DNA of 64,000 nt from Paralichthys olivaceus (GCF_024713975.1 NC_091096.1:18411458-18475457), one strand, 5' to 3'; positions 1 to 12,397 are shown, numbered from the stretch's first letter. Notes: generated from the letters alone by a model not told the origin. Numbers and translations are program-made.

Positions 1-73
1 AACTGTAGTCTGTAATTGTATTTAGTAGAAGTCAGGATGAAATAATGTCTACATCCCTTTCTTTTTTTTAAAG

Positions 74-1455
74 TATTTGAAGAGCCAGAGGATCCAAACA
101 ATCGCTCCTTCTTTTCTGAAATCATCTCATCCATCTCTGATGTAAAGTTCAGCCACAGTGGACGCTATATGATGACCCGAGACTACCTGTCTGTCAAAAT
201 CTGGGATCTCAACATGGAGACCCGACCAGTAGAGACATATCAGGTGTGTATTGCTGCAATGCCAAGACAAAAGATGTGTTTACTGTTTCTCCACAAGAGG
301 GAAGTGTTTCACTGAAGTCCTAATGTCAATATGCAGGTGTCGGCTAATGTTATTTTACTCTGTTCTTCACTTTCCTTAAACAGGTGCATGAATATCTCAG
401 GAGTAAGTTGTGTTCACTCTATGAGAACGACTGCATCTTCGACAAGTTTGAGTGCTGCTGGAACGGGAACGACAGGTGAGCAACCTTTTTTTCTTAGACT
501 GATCTATCTCCACATCACTGTCAGTGCAGGAGAATGCTCTGGTGGCACCCATTATCATTAAAAAGCAAAATGCTTTGGCTTCTTTTGTATTTCTTTAAAT
601 CAATTACTGTTTTCTTGGACAGGTCCCTTCCTAAATGCTGTAATTTCGTTTAGTGGAACATTTGCATGTGAATGAAGGTTTCAAATGACAAAATAGCAAT
701 TACAGAGTTGTTTGCTGGTTGGAGATTGTTGTTGTTTAGAAGTGAATGGTATTTTGAAAAAGGTGACCGGCAGGAAGTTGAGAATGATGCAGCATAAGAC
801 ACACTGTTAATGGCCTTTTACCAACAGTCTACATCTGGTGAGTCAGACTCACCTTCAGGAGAACAGATGTAGGAATTTAAATGGATTCGTCTTTGGTTTT
901 AATGCACTATCTTTAGTTTTCCTCATACATTCAACATGTGTGATGCATGCCAATGTTTTGGGCTGACCCTTATTTGAAGCTGTACCCAGTGACACTGGTC
1001 TTATCACTTAATAAGGTTATCTGTCCCCTGCAGAGCATAAGGCTGCACAGAATGTGGTGTGGGTGGGGGAGTATTCTGTACATGCTCTGAATAGTGGTTC
1101 ATAAATAATACTTTTGGCTTGTATCTCATTTTGCTTCATAATTATTATTTGGCTCACCATCAGTCATACCTTGTCTCTCTGCAGCGTTGTGATGACGGGT
1201 TCCTACAACAACTTCTTCAGGATGTTTGACAGAGGCTACCGTCAGGACGTAACCTTAGAGGCGTCACGGGAGAACAGCAAGCTGCGATCGGTCCTGAAAC
1301 CCCGCAAAGTAAGCACAGGTGGGAAGCGCAAAAAGGATGAGATCAGTGTAGACAGTCTTGACTTTAACAAGAAGATCCTCCACACTGCCTGGCATCCTTT
1401 GGACAACATCATTGCTGTAGCCACCACCAACAATCTGTATATATTCCAGGAATAA
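74..1455 (+). CDS. ppp2r2a: PP2A regulatory subunit B55 alpha, 3' part (partial)
   Basis: Last three coding exons of a B55 (PR55) WD40 regulatory subunit, which directs the PP2A core enzyme to its substrates. Exons read as 74-243, 384-475 and 1185-1455, all with AG/GT borders and compatible phases, giving 176 residues after a split Leu codon. Visible family signatures include [51 protein letters not shown] and the terminal blade [20 protein letters not shown]. The N-terminal blades lie left of the window. The protein stops at YIFQE, whereas vertebrate B55 subunits normally end YIFQD plus three more residues. Local sequence alone does not separate the a, b, c and d paralogues. The a assignment rests on the downstream bnip3l, dpysl2 and adra1a neighbours, the order known at human 8p21.2. 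The residues after FRMFDR (GYRQD) diverge from the usual NTKRD. Confidence 0.9.
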
Positions 1456-4400
1456 CTCTACTAGCATCTGTTGAACCGCTCAGATCCCAGTTTCTGCTTG
1501 AGCCCCACTGCTCTGATACACAGGCAAAACAAACATCAGTCTGTCTTTGACTAAATCCCCAAGTCTTGCTATGATCTGGCCCAAGTTATTTAAGTTTTGA
1601 ACTATGTCAACAACAAACAGTGGCATTAACAGTACATCCCAGCTGACCACCATGTGTATTACATTAACGTAACATAAACATGCAGATCTGAGGCCAGACT
1701 TTGGGACTTGGTGTCAAGGGTTCCTCGACTAGAATCACTCCATTCACCAAGTTTCTGTTTGCAACTCCACTACATCCCAAACCAAAGGGAAAACGTGTCC
1801 CACTCACACATTTTTGGTTAGTTTGTTCCCTTATTCTTCTGTGCCATTGTGACATGAGTCATTTGTATGTCATAGCTACCAATTGTCGATTCGTTTTTGA
1901 AGCTGTCATGTTTTATTATTTTCAATAGGAAATTCTTCTGTTTATCTGTCACCATGCTCCTTTTCACACAGACCTGAAACACTGCTAATACAAGCTGTCA
2001 ACACTCCATATCTGCCCCAAGTATTTGTCTTTTTGCCAAGTTCCTTCACCATTTCTTTCCTACTATTCAGTGTGGTTATGCTGTTAAAGGACTATTCAAG
2101 TTTTGATCATGTTTTAGCTCATTCTCTATAAATAATATACAACTTTGATACCTGCTAACCTCCATCTGCAATGACCAAATATTCAATACGTCCAATTTTT
2201 AACTTCAGCCACAGGTTAATATTAATTTCTCCACAGTTAAAAAGACAATATACTTGAACCTCACTTACATAAACATTCCATCTCAGTGAGCTTCTTGTTC
2301 TGTCTGACCCTGTTCAGACCTGGTACTGACCTCTGGAGTGATCCGTTTGCGAGCAAGGAAACTCAGTGTGTGTTCAGACATACCATAACATCTGATAATG
2401 AAAGACAAGAATCTCCCTTTTTAATGCAGCAAACAATGAACTTCATTTAATCCCTTTAATGACACATATGTTTCTGAAAATGTGTCTCTTGGATGAGAGT
2501 TTCTGACACAACTGAGATGCTGGAGTGAATGTCCTGAACAGAATCAGGTTTTCAGAACATTCCCTGGTCTAAGTTGCATTAACAACATCTGACTGAACGC
2601 TCACTGAGAGGGATGGTCTATTCAAAATTGTTGACAGGAATGCATAAGTAATTTCATGAGCTGAAACATTTAAAGAGAAGTCTTATGTAGTCCTTTGATC
2701 ATAGACACAAGATTGGTGTATGCTTGTCTGGAATTGTGTTTTTGGAAGTTGAACAGGGGCTGAGCATGCCAAAGTAACTAGTCCTTAACACTCTACAGTT
2801 AGAATCATATAAAACCCTCTTTTAGAAAAGGTGCCGCTTGTCAGACCGCACAACCCTCGCACACCTTCGCACACCTTCGCACATGTGTGGACCACCATTT
2901 AAGCTCAGGACAAAAGCTTATAAACGTGGCGTGCTGTGGCCTGATCTTCTTGTGGTTAGTGGCAACATCATTCAGCGCCGCATCAGCTTCCCCACAAAGA
3001 GCATGTGGACTGATCGCTTTACCCTCTGGATCTTGTTTCTGTTTGTAGAGTTGTTTTTTTTATGATGTTTTGTACCATACCTGATAAAAGAAGAATAACC
3101 ACTATAGCTGATTTATTTTTGTATAAATGAAAGCAATAGGATTACAGTCTGATCACTGTAGTTTCTTTAGCTGTCTATCTCAGACTGATTGTAGATGGAA
3201 GGTCACTTGACAGTCAGGTGACCTTTTCGTATTGACTGTACGACTTTGGGAAGTTTTGTTCATTCTGGCAGGTATTTGTTTTGAAAGCGAGAGACTTTTT
3301 GTGACATGGGATGTCCAAAGAAAAGTATTTTCAGATGTCAGTATCTCTGTAGTCTCAAGCACAATAACAGTTTATTTTTTTAATTTGGTTGACTGTAACT
3401 GATGTTTGTGTAGAACCTATTTGGACTCTTCAGATTTAAATTCTGAGATGATTAAGATCTTAATGTTCTGTTTCTGTGCCATGGTTTTGTTTATGAATAT
3501 TTTTTGCTTGCTGTGAAAAGAATGGGTCCTTGTGGGCCTAAGTGGAAAAGGCATTTTAATCAACATTTAATATTAAAACTGTTAAATCAAGCTCTCTCTA
3601 AAGCTAGTCAAGTCAATTGACTAGGCAGGGTTACTGATTTTGAAGTGTATAATGAAATGTCTTCTTGCTCCTGTGATGCAGGGGTAGTTCTCCTATACAA
3701 ATGTGTTTATTTAAAAAGAACAATTTGTCAAGCACTTAGTTTGTGGACGATTATTGTATAATTAACAACTGTACTGAGCAAATTAACTCTGTTGTTTCTC
3801 TCCTGCACTATTCTTTGGTCATATGCTGCCACTTTTCTTTGGAGCAACACTTTTCACTTCATTACAGTGATCGCTTAAGCCATTGAATCAGGGCATGAAG
3901 CTTATTGGTCCACTGGACCACAATTACGTGTCACTCCTACATCGGAGAACTGATTTCTAAAATAACCACCCATCTCCAAATGTAGTGTTAAGCTACTGTT
4001 GAGTCTCTCTCTCTCTCTCTCTCAGGGCTCTGGGTTATGTCCTCTGGTAATAAGACACTTAGCTTTTTTTAATTTTCTCTTGCTAGCTTTTGAAAAACAT
4101 TTCTTTATTTCTGATGCAAGATTGTGTAAGGGTGGTTCAAGTTATTTGCCTCATGTCGTATATGTAAAAACCTGTATAATGTGGCACCTTTGTCCCATTC
4201 CACAGTCAAAGGTAATTCAGTCAGTTCGTCAACAATCAAAAGCTTTGTCCTGTCATTCGTATAAATGAAGCATTTACTCACTCACTATTGAGTAATTATT
4301 GTTTTCAACATCTATTGTGAGAAATGTTTGAAAATGCAAAAATCTATACAGAGATATTACACAGATCACAATTGAGTTTTCTGTTTTTTAGTAAATATTC

Positions 4401-5030
4401 TCATTGGCTTTTCCAACGTCCCATCTTTACAGACACAGCGAGAAAATAAACAAACCAATCTTTTTCACTATGTCTCCATAGCTTTTGTTCAATGCTACGG
4501 TATAAACCACCAAGACGTTCACAACAACCCTATTGCCTTTCCTATAGCATTAAGAAGAAATATAATCAAGTATGTTTCTTGAACTTTCTGGCACACCAGA
4601 CGGGAGACTGCTCAGGGGAATTTACTGCTGCTCCATGATCAAAACCTTCTACCTGCAAAGACGGCAGCTTCTCAGGAAAACTGCCTTACTCAGAGGTAGA
4701 TCATGGTAGATGATACTTTTTATTTTACAACTAAGTTTCTATAATGGCTTTCGAACATGAACCTTGCCCTACATACAGTATAAAGGATCATAAAATCTCA
4801 AGGAAACTGTCTAAATTGGAGTAATGCATTTCTTTTTATATACATGTCTAATGTGTCACAAGAGCAAAATGCACTTTTATTTTTGTGAATTTCATTAATT
4901 TGTATTGTTTCTTTCTTTAATGGGGCTCTTGAATAAAGATTGTAGGAGAGCTTTGGTGATCTGTTTAAATGCTTCATTGTACAGCTTGGTTTGTCTTTGT
5001 CGAATGGAATAAAGAACAATTTAGATGAAA
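1456..5030 (+). other. Probable ppp2r2a 3' UTR and following non-coding sequence
   Basis: AT-rich sequence without a credible coding exon on either strand. AATAAA polyadenylation-type hexamers occur at 4445-4450, 4932-4937 and 5008-5013; the last two are close together and would give a 3' UTR of about 3.5 kb. The UTR extent is inferred. Transcript data would fix it. Confidence 0.45.
4932..5013 (+). other. Paired AATAAA polyadenylation signals (candidate ppp2r2a 3' end)
   Basis: AATAAA at 4932-4937 and again at 5008-5013 on the coding strand of ppp2r2a, followed by T-rich and GT-containing sequence. This is the most plausible end of the transcript before the bnip3l promoter. The hexamers are seen; their use is inferred. 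Confidence 0.4.
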
Positions 5031-6011
5031 AGTAAAAGAATTTCCAACATGAATTCTGAACAACATGAAAATGTTTCTCTGGTTTGTGTTTAGAACTTAA
5101 TGTGAAATGATCAGATAAATACAAACTTTACCAACATTTGGTGTTTATCCCTCTGTGCTAGTGACAGCTGAGGCCAGACATGTGTTTTTTCATGTTGTCT
5201 GTCCCTCCCGTTCTTGTGAACAAGCTATTTCAAGAATGCCTTATGGGAATTTCTCCTGCATTTACTTGGACTTGAGGTTTTTGGTCTTAGCTCAGGAATG
5301 GACATGCTCTTTATGACAATTTAACACAATTCTCTGACAGAATGAAAGAGGTGAAATTTTATGTCCAAAAGGTTGATGGATGACTTCCATGTGACGTCTT
5401 AATGTTCTGCTAAATCACTTTTCTGGCCATAATTCAACATTGTGGTTCTTGAATTTAAAAACCATTTTTGAAATACGGTTAGGCTTATTTTGGACCTATC
5501 TCATCACCAAGGCAGCCAAAACATTTCCAAATCTCTGCAGAGGTGCCAGACAGTGCTGCTGTTAGTGAAATTATAGACTCAAAATTGCAAATCCCTTGTT
5601 ACTGCTTGTTGCTCCAAGATATCCTGATCTCAAGAGAGGTACCCCTGATATGCATCAATCTAATAGTTCTATCTTGGTATAGGCCTGCAGATGTTTTATG
5701 TTTAGTCTGCATCTGTTCCACTTTGACCCAATTGGGTTCAACAGGGAAGAGGAAGAGGGTAACTCAGGTGGTCTTCTTCTGTTCAGCTGCTCTAAAATCA
5801 TATATATATATGTGATCTACTGCCTGTTATTCCACAATACTGTGAAAATACATCAGTTCATTTACCTAAATTAAGCTATTCATAATTCACTAGGACACTT
5901 TGATTGACCGTTTGGAGGTATGATATATCTGTGTGGAAACTCTACTCAGGGTTATGCATGCCTCCCTGTATTAACACCTGAGTGCAACCATGCAGTCTAG
6001 TGGATATATTT
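5031..6011. other. Intergenic, no gene seen
   Basis: Sequence between the probable ppp2r2a 3' end and the dispersed repeat at 6012. No conserved coding exon, RNA gene or clear repeat was recognised. A short TA dinucleotide run lies near 5800-5811. Confidence 0.5.
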
Positions 6012-6330
6012 CAATCAATCAAACTTTATTTGCATAGCCCATATTCACAAATCACAAGTTATCTCATAGGGCTTAACAGGGTGCAACATCTGCTGCCCTG
6101 AACCCTCAACAAGAGTGAGGAGAAACTACCTAAAAACTATAAACTGGGAAAACCGTAGAAACCTCAGAGAGCCACAAGGGAAGAAGATTCTGCTTGTAAC
6201 AGAACATCAACAAAACAACAGGATTTTCATTTATTTAGAAGAAACAGTTTGCAACATAATGGGAAAGTGTGTCAAGTACTTATACATAACAAAATGTCTG
6301 GAAGCAGCGATGACAGATGAATTGAGGAGT
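6012..6330 (+). repeat. Teleost dispersed repeat with CAATCAATCAA start
   Basis: Begins TCAATCAATCAAACTTTATT, followed by TTGCATAGCCCATATTCAC, AAATCACAA and a TCTCATAGGGCTTAACAGGG block, then CCTCAACAAGAGTGAGGAG and GTAGAAACCTCAGAGAGCCA. I recognise this as a common interspersed element of percomorph genomes; its class (SINE or LINE tail) was not determined here. A second, shorter copy starts near 34848. The right boundary is approximate. Confidence 0.65.
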
Positions 6331-6679
6331 TCTTGTCAGTAACAGTAGAGGATGTGAGTGACAGGGGACGACTGGGGTCAGCTTTATTATTGTCCTCAGT
6401 GCTCAAACCCTCCTCACACTCGGGTGACTCAGACAGAGACAGCAGCTCCCAGGTCCCTCACCCCAGCGGCACATCAGCTGATCAGGGCATGATGACAACA
6501 CACTTACATCAGCCAGAACTTCCCGGAACAAACTGCAAAGTTTAACACAGTGGTACATTTTGCACCCGTGTATGTTTTAACCTTTATATGAAATAATAAC
6601 TGACAGAAGACAACATCTGCACCGATGTTTGTTTTCTGGATCTATATTTTATCTGTGGTGCGGACTCTGGACTGACTCG

Positions 6680-6690
6680 GCGCATGCGCA
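6680..6690. promoter_or_regulatory. NRF1-type palindrome in the bnip3l promoter
   Basis: GCGCATGCGCA lies 57 bp upstream of the chosen bnip3l ATG and matches the core of the NRF1 consensus (YGCGCAYGCGCR), except that G stands at the first pyrimidine position just upstream. NRF1 controls nuclear genes for mitochondrial function, which fits a mitophagy receptor. Binding is inferred. Confidence 0.55.
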
Positions 6691-6746
6691 CTGTGCACGC
6701 TGCGTGTCCCGCAGCTGAGATGAACGCTCAGACTGGTGGAGTCAAC

Positions 6747-9524
6747 ATGTCCACCGCTGCTGCTCAGCGAAACAACAACGAGGAGCCCGGGCTCCACGGT
6801 ACGTACCCCCTCCATGTGTCTCTCCGTGCTCCGTGCCACAGAGGACACGATGGAAGACATTCAAAAGTGTCTGTTTTTTATCACATCCGCGTATTTACGA
6901 GTTTATTGTGAAAGTTCCATCGCTTATGGAATTTCCTCTTCGCCTGGGAGGGGCGGAGGGTTGTTAAGCGTCACCTCAAGAGTCAGCCAATTGCGTGGTG
7001 ATAAATGTTTGATCGAAGGCTCGGCGGCCAATCACGTACGCCAGACGGCCGTCGGGCGGGCTCTAGCCAAATGAAAACAAGTTTGGGACAAAAGACCAAA
7101 TACATATTGTTTTTATTTGTGGTTTTACTTCACATTTCAGGTTGTAGCTCTTCTGATGCTGACTCCTTGTGTGGTCGCGTTGTTTTTTATTCAGCTGCCG
7201 CCCAACTGTCTTTTATTTGAATGCTAGTTTTAAAGGGAGACAATGGTATCATGTTAGCATAACGTGCTAATAATACTAGCGCTTAAAAAATACATGAGAA
7301 TCACCAAACTGATTGAAGGTGATTTTACGATCCACATTTTAAGGGTAGAAACAAACGCTCGCATAGAAATGTGTGTTGTGTATGTGACAATAACATCAGA
7401 GCTGGAACAGAACAGCGACGTGTCTGGACACATTGTGTCACACTGCTCTCCACAGTTATGCAAGAGCTCACATGAGAGCAGCACTGACTGCAAACTGTGT
7501 CTGTGTCTGTCTGTGCAGCCGATCACACAACATACAACATGATCGAGCTGCGTGGTTTGTATTCACGTACTCACTAAATCCTGCACAGAGGAAAAGGGAG
7601 ATTTGTGCTGGGAGGCTGTTGTTTTGTGCTCAGATTACATAACTCATTTAGAAAAAAATGTGCAAGCTATTTGTGGGGCAGTGGCACAAAGAAATGCACA
7701 CGGTCATGGATGCAGTGCACACCCAATGCACAGCGCCACTGGTGCAGGGAACGTACGGTCAGCAGTTTCCTTATGGATAGAGGACAGATGCATGCAGATG
7801 TTTCTGTGTGGGGCACAATCTGCTTTTTAGGTTTGCACTTTAACACAACAAACCAAATCTCCCTTTCTTCCTTCCTTCTCTCCTCTTGACCTTCGTGTTG
7901 CCAAGGCTCTTGGGTGGAGCTGGAGCTTAATGGGAACACGGGGACCCAGGCCGCGCAGGCCAACCTGCACACGACACCCATTGCTGACCAAATAAATGCA
8001 AACGCAGACACGAGCCAAACCCTTCAGACCTTGGACGTGGTGCCTGAGAATGATGAAAACCTCATCGGAGGATTAGAGCATGTGCCGTCATCCTCCTCCA
8101 TCCACAATGGAGACATGGAAAAGATCCTCCTGGATGCACAGCACGAGTCCAGCCCAAGCAACTCTGCCTGTGATAGGTAGGAACAAAGGCCATTATATGC
8201 TATATGCATGGAGATAAAGTGCACGTGTTTTGTACTGTTCAAAAATGAGGTTTTGACTTTCTTCTGATGTGTTGACTCAGTCCTCACAGGCCTCAGAGTC
8301 CAGATCAGGATGAGGGTCAGATAATGTTTGATGTGGAGATGTCCAGCTCAAGAAGTAGTCAGGTCAAACACCATGATAAACTCACAAGTTTAAACCTTTT
8401 TCTTGTGTTTTCATTTCATGCGAAAAAACATATTGCTTTACCCTCTTTTTTGCAGTCAGAGGAAGATGGTTCAGAGAAGGACAGAGAGGAAGACATCCTA
8501 ATGAATAAAGAAGTCGACTGGGTCGCTGATTGGTCCAGCCGACCAGAAAACATTCCACCAAAGTAAGTATACTCTCACTTCCAGTATCATACTGCTAATT
8601 GTCAGTCAGACTATCCTCTTTAGTTGTTTTCTGAAATGATTTTCAGCATTAATCGATTGATTGATTTCTCCCCCACAGGGAGTTCCACTTCAGACATCCC
8701 AGACGTTCTGTATCACTCAGTATGAGAAAGAGCGGTGTCATGAAGAAAGGTGGCATCTTCTCAGCTGAAATCCTCAAAGTCTTCATCCCTTCCATACTCA
8801 TCTCACACATCCTCGCTCTCGGCCTCGGGTAAGTCTAAATTCATTTAGCTCTGTCTTCACAGAACCAAAGGCTCAGCTTCGCAGTGGCTTGCAGTGGTTT
8901 GCCCCGACCCAGGCCTCATTTATAAAACAGGGAAAGTAGTGAAGAGCAGACTCCAGCAAATCAATGCCCTGAATGATTCACCTCTTACCTACTTGCTGAA
9001 AGTTAATGAGCAGAGTTTAGCTGCTTTCATACATGCGCTGAAGTCATTTTCCTGAAATCTGTATGTGAGAACACAAATGTCTGAGTCCGTTGCAGTGGAC
9101 ATTTCTGGAAATTTTGCTGCTAGCCTCCTTATACAATGTCAGAGTGAGCCTATGTTAGCATACAGCAGGAAATTGTCTTTTTTAATGATGTTTCTGATGC
9201 ACAACTGGAAGAATACGAGTGATAAAAAGGTGCCATAAATAAACCATTTTTTGGAGTACAGGTCTAAAAACAGCTAAGTAATCAGCGATTGAAGGAGGAG
9301 CTACTGTCACTAACAAGTTAGAACTGTTCTCTGAATTAACTTGTTTGATTCAGAGTAATGAGTTGGCCACGCATTTGAAAATGGGAATCTTATCATTTAT
9401 TTATCAAACGTTCTCAAATCGTCACGTTTTTTCAGCTGCTTTATTTTCATGCTTTATGGATGTGTGTGTTTCTAGGGTTTACATCGGGAAGAGAATTGCC
9501 ACAGCCTCCACCAGCTCGTACTAA
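6747..9524 (+). CDS. bnip3l: BNIP3-like mitophagy receptor NIX
   Basis: Tail-anchored outer mitochondrial membrane receptor that recruits ATG8/LC3 proteins to mitochondria, and a BH3-only-like protein. Six exons: 6747-6798, 7906-8176, 8281-8362, 8456-8562, 8679-8828 and 9476-9524, total 711 nt for 236 residues (human NIX 219). The LC3-interacting motif SWVEL opens exon 2. The segment [20 protein letters not shown] is essentially identical to mammals. [20 protein letters not shown] covers the minimal essential/BH3-like region. The C-terminal membrane segment ([20 protein letters not shown]) carries the small-residue dimer pattern and is followed by [12 protein letters not shown]. In-frame ATGs also occur at 6684 and 6720. 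I chose 6747 because it gives [14 protein letters not shown], similar to fish orthologues, but 6720 cannot be excluded. It lies on the same strand as ppp2r2a and dpysl2, as at human 8p21.2. Confidence 0.95.
6987..7038. promoter_or_regulatory. Candidate hypoxia/CCAAT cluster in bnip3l intron 1
   Basis: Two CCAAT boxes (6987-6991 and 7028-7032) are each next to an RCGTG core: GCGTG at 6993-6997, and CACGTA at 7033-7038, which reads TACGTG on the minus strand. TACGTG is a preferred HIF core. BNIP3 and BNIP3L are known HIF targets, so an intronic hypoxia element is plausible but unproven. Confidence 0.35.
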
Positions 9525-11060
9525 TGAGAGGATGAAGCAGTGCCTGTATGTTCTCCTGTCTCCAACCATCGTCCTGTGGTCAAGATGTCTCCCTGCACCT
9601 ATTGTACACCCACACTTCCCCCATTAGTCTGCATTCTGTTCCATTGTAGTTGTGATAGAAGTATACACACGACGTTATGTGGTTGCACTCCAACATGTTT
9701 TGGCACAGAGCAACGTTGTACCCTAGCAGTCGTCACCAACTTGAATCCCGTAGATAACTGATGCTGTTAGAGCTGGAATATATTAGTCATCTTTTTCAAC
9801 TCAAAAAGAGTACGAGTCAAGAATTTGATGTCGGACAGCTTCAGGGTTTTGTATTTTTATTTCTGAAATTTCCCCAATTGTTTTGATGTGATGTCACAAA
9901 TAATCTGGCCTTGTCCTGAGCTGCACATCTCCTCTGGTGTCTCAGTGGGCAGAGTGAATGAACCAAAAGTATGCGCCATATCCAAATTGGCTCAGAAGGG
10001 GTCTTTTATTGTAGCCTTAACTTTTAATTATTTTTAACTTAACATTCAAGGTGCAGTTAACTGGGGGTGGGCAACAAATTATGCTTCATAGGTGGGATTT
10101 GTTTTTCAATTCCACACATTTTTGAGCATGGAATTTGAATCACTTTGACTCCTGGGCGTTTCTTTTAATGTTTTTTAAGGTTGGAAAGCTTCAACACTGG
10201 CTCCAAAATTAGACAGTGGAGTTGTTTGATTATATTATGATATTGGAACCAAGGGTACATGGCAGTTTACCAAGCCATTTGCTATTATTATTATTATTAT
10301 TATTATATATATTGTTTTGCCTACATATCTTCTTTAAGACATAATATAGCAGCAATGGCAAAGTGCCAAATGAATAACTTTCACCACTGCACAAAGGTGA
10401 TTTAAGACTGTTGTGTGATTTTTCTCATATGTTTTAAGTATTTAAAGATGTAGATGTGAAACATAATTTAAACTGTGATCTTCCCCATGTAATAGACGCC
10501 TTCTTGACATTGTCTAATTTCTATCTACGTTGATATGAATGCATATTATAGCTTATGCATTGTGGCAGTGTAAGTAACATGTCCTTGCTGTCATTTAATT
10601 GCTGAAGTGTCAGTTGCAGAAACCACCGCAGAGGAAGTTGTTTGCAGGGGCCTCATGTAGGAGTGTGATACAACTTTAATCTAGTTTTCACTGTGCAATC
10701 ATTTCACTTAGTATGACACAATGAACAGTGCAGATAGCGTGTTTAGAAAAATGACAGAAACAGATATGTGAAGCATTTCCTGAAGAAGATGCATGTGATT
10801 TCTGTATATTGATGCTGGTTGGAAGACTGGATGACTCTCCTGTCACTGTGGATTGATGACATCATAAGCGTACGACCATAATGTACAGTATACTAGTTGT
10901 AGTGGCAGTCTTGGTTTTCAAGCGCTCAACATGCATTTAGGCTTTAATGCATCATAAGACATACTAACTTATAGACTGTACATGTCATCATATCAGGCTT
11001 ATGTACAGTTGATCGGTGTGCAATACATTTCAGAGTTGAATAAAGTTTGTACTGTAGTGG
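9525..11060 (+). other. bnip3l 3' UTR
   Basis: Non-coding sequence after the bnip3l stop. It ends near a clear AATAAA at 11039-11044 (GAGTTGAATAAAGTTTGTAC), giving a 3' UTR of about 1.5 kb. It contains a TTA trinucleotide run at about 10284-10308. No other gene was recognised. Confidence 0.6.
11039..11044 (+). other. AATAAA polyadenylation signal of bnip3l
   Basis: AATAAA followed closely by a GT-rich stretch (GTTTGTACTGTAGTGG), the usual layout of a vertebrate cleavage site. Confidence 0.6.
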
Positions 11061-11978
11061 CTGAGGTATAAATACAAAGGAAGAGAAAACAGCTGCATAG
11101 AACTTGATGCATTATTGAAGCCATGATAACTAATAAAATGCACATATCATCATCATGGGTTTTCTTATATGTGATTAGTAACCTTATAACAGAATAATAA
11201 GTTTAAAGCAGAATGTGTTGGATTGTAGCATGTCCAGGTTTGTTCAGGATAAATCTCACAGGTTCCTGCCTCTCACTTTCTCCTCCCTGGTTACTTCAGG
11301 TATCACGCAGAGACAGTGTGTAAAAGGGCTTAACTCCCCTTCCAACTACTTATCAGTTCTTATCCTTCTAAAACTTAAGTTACATACGTTTGTAGCCAAC
11401 ATATCTAAAAGCACTCTGGACTCCTTTTGAATACAGGCAAGTTCCATCAAGACACATTCTCCTGTAAATTCAGTATGGGCCACTGGGCAGCTACACGGTA
11501 ATGGATTCAGGTCTTTGCTCCCTTTTCAACAAAGGTTCAGTTGTCTTCATTGTTTTTAAGCAACAGATACCACATGTCATACCCCTTCAAAGTATTTATT
11601 TTCTCTGTTAACAACTGTGAAAAAGAAGTGTAGTGTTGAAATTGAATGTCGCAGCTGAATACCCGTCACCTTACCCTCTCCTTCCAAACATGAAAAAGAA
11701 ACTGTGGTAGACTTCAGTTGTCATAAAAACTCAAAAAGGTGTTTAGTTTGTCCAGTCTGGACTAATGAAAAAACATGTACATATAAAGTATTTTAATATA
11801 AAGGGCCTTTTCTGGGGTAAAGAAAAATACAATTCATAAAATTTAGATGAAATGAACTCGTGAAAACATCCTGAGGATTATTCTGTTCCCTTTCACCTGA
11901 GTCTTACACACTGGACCTTTAACTACACACCTTTTCATATATTTTGACTATTGTACCTCGTTCAAGCAATTTCTTCAA
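11061..11978. other. Intergenic between bnip3l and dpysl2, no gene seen
   Basis: No coding exon or RNA gene was recognised on either strand. The interval ends where the promoter-proximal minisatellite of dpysl2 begins. Confidence 0.5.
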
Positions 11979-12278
11979 GTAATTGTTGCAGTGGTCAGGA
12001 TGTAATTGTTGCAGTGATCAGGATGTGGTCAGGATGTAATTGTTGCAGTGGTCAGGATGTAATTGTTGCAGTGATCAGGATGTGGTCAGGATGTAATTGT
12101 TGCAGTGGTCAGGATGTGGTCAGGATGTAATTGTTGCAGTGATCAGGATGTGGTCAGGATGTAATTGTTGCAGTGGTCAGGATGTAATTGTCATCAGGAT
12201 GTAATTGTTGCAGTGATCAGGATGTGGTCAGGATGTAATTGTTGCAGTGGTCAGGATGTAATTGTTGCAGTGGTCAGG
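11979..12278. repeat. Compound minisatellite upstream of dpysl2
   Basis: Tandem array of about eleven 23-bp units (ATGTAATTGTTGCAGTGRTCAG plus G), interspersed with five 11-bp half units (ATGTGGTCAGG). GGTCAGG and GATCAGG variants roughly alternate, giving a higher-order pattern of 23 and 34 bp, and one unit is internally truncated (ATGTAATTGTCATCAGG). The array ends about 410 bp before the dpysl2 ATG, so it is likely in or next to its promoter. Confidence 0.95.
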
Positions 12279-12397
12279 AGCCTGTAGACCCAGCCAGTTA
12301 GCTGAACAGATGATGCTGAACCAGAGACTTTATATAAAGTGTTGAACCTGTTTCCATCTCACACCAGAGAAGCCTGGCGCTGTGCAGGGCGGGGCAG

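Noticed and set aside
7667-8018. Minus-strand open frames over bnip3l exon 2
   Set aside because: They are shadows of the conserved plus-strand coding exon.
11979-12278. CRISPR-like array
   Set aside because: Units are contiguous with no unique spacers, and the genome is eukaryotic. It is a minisatellite.
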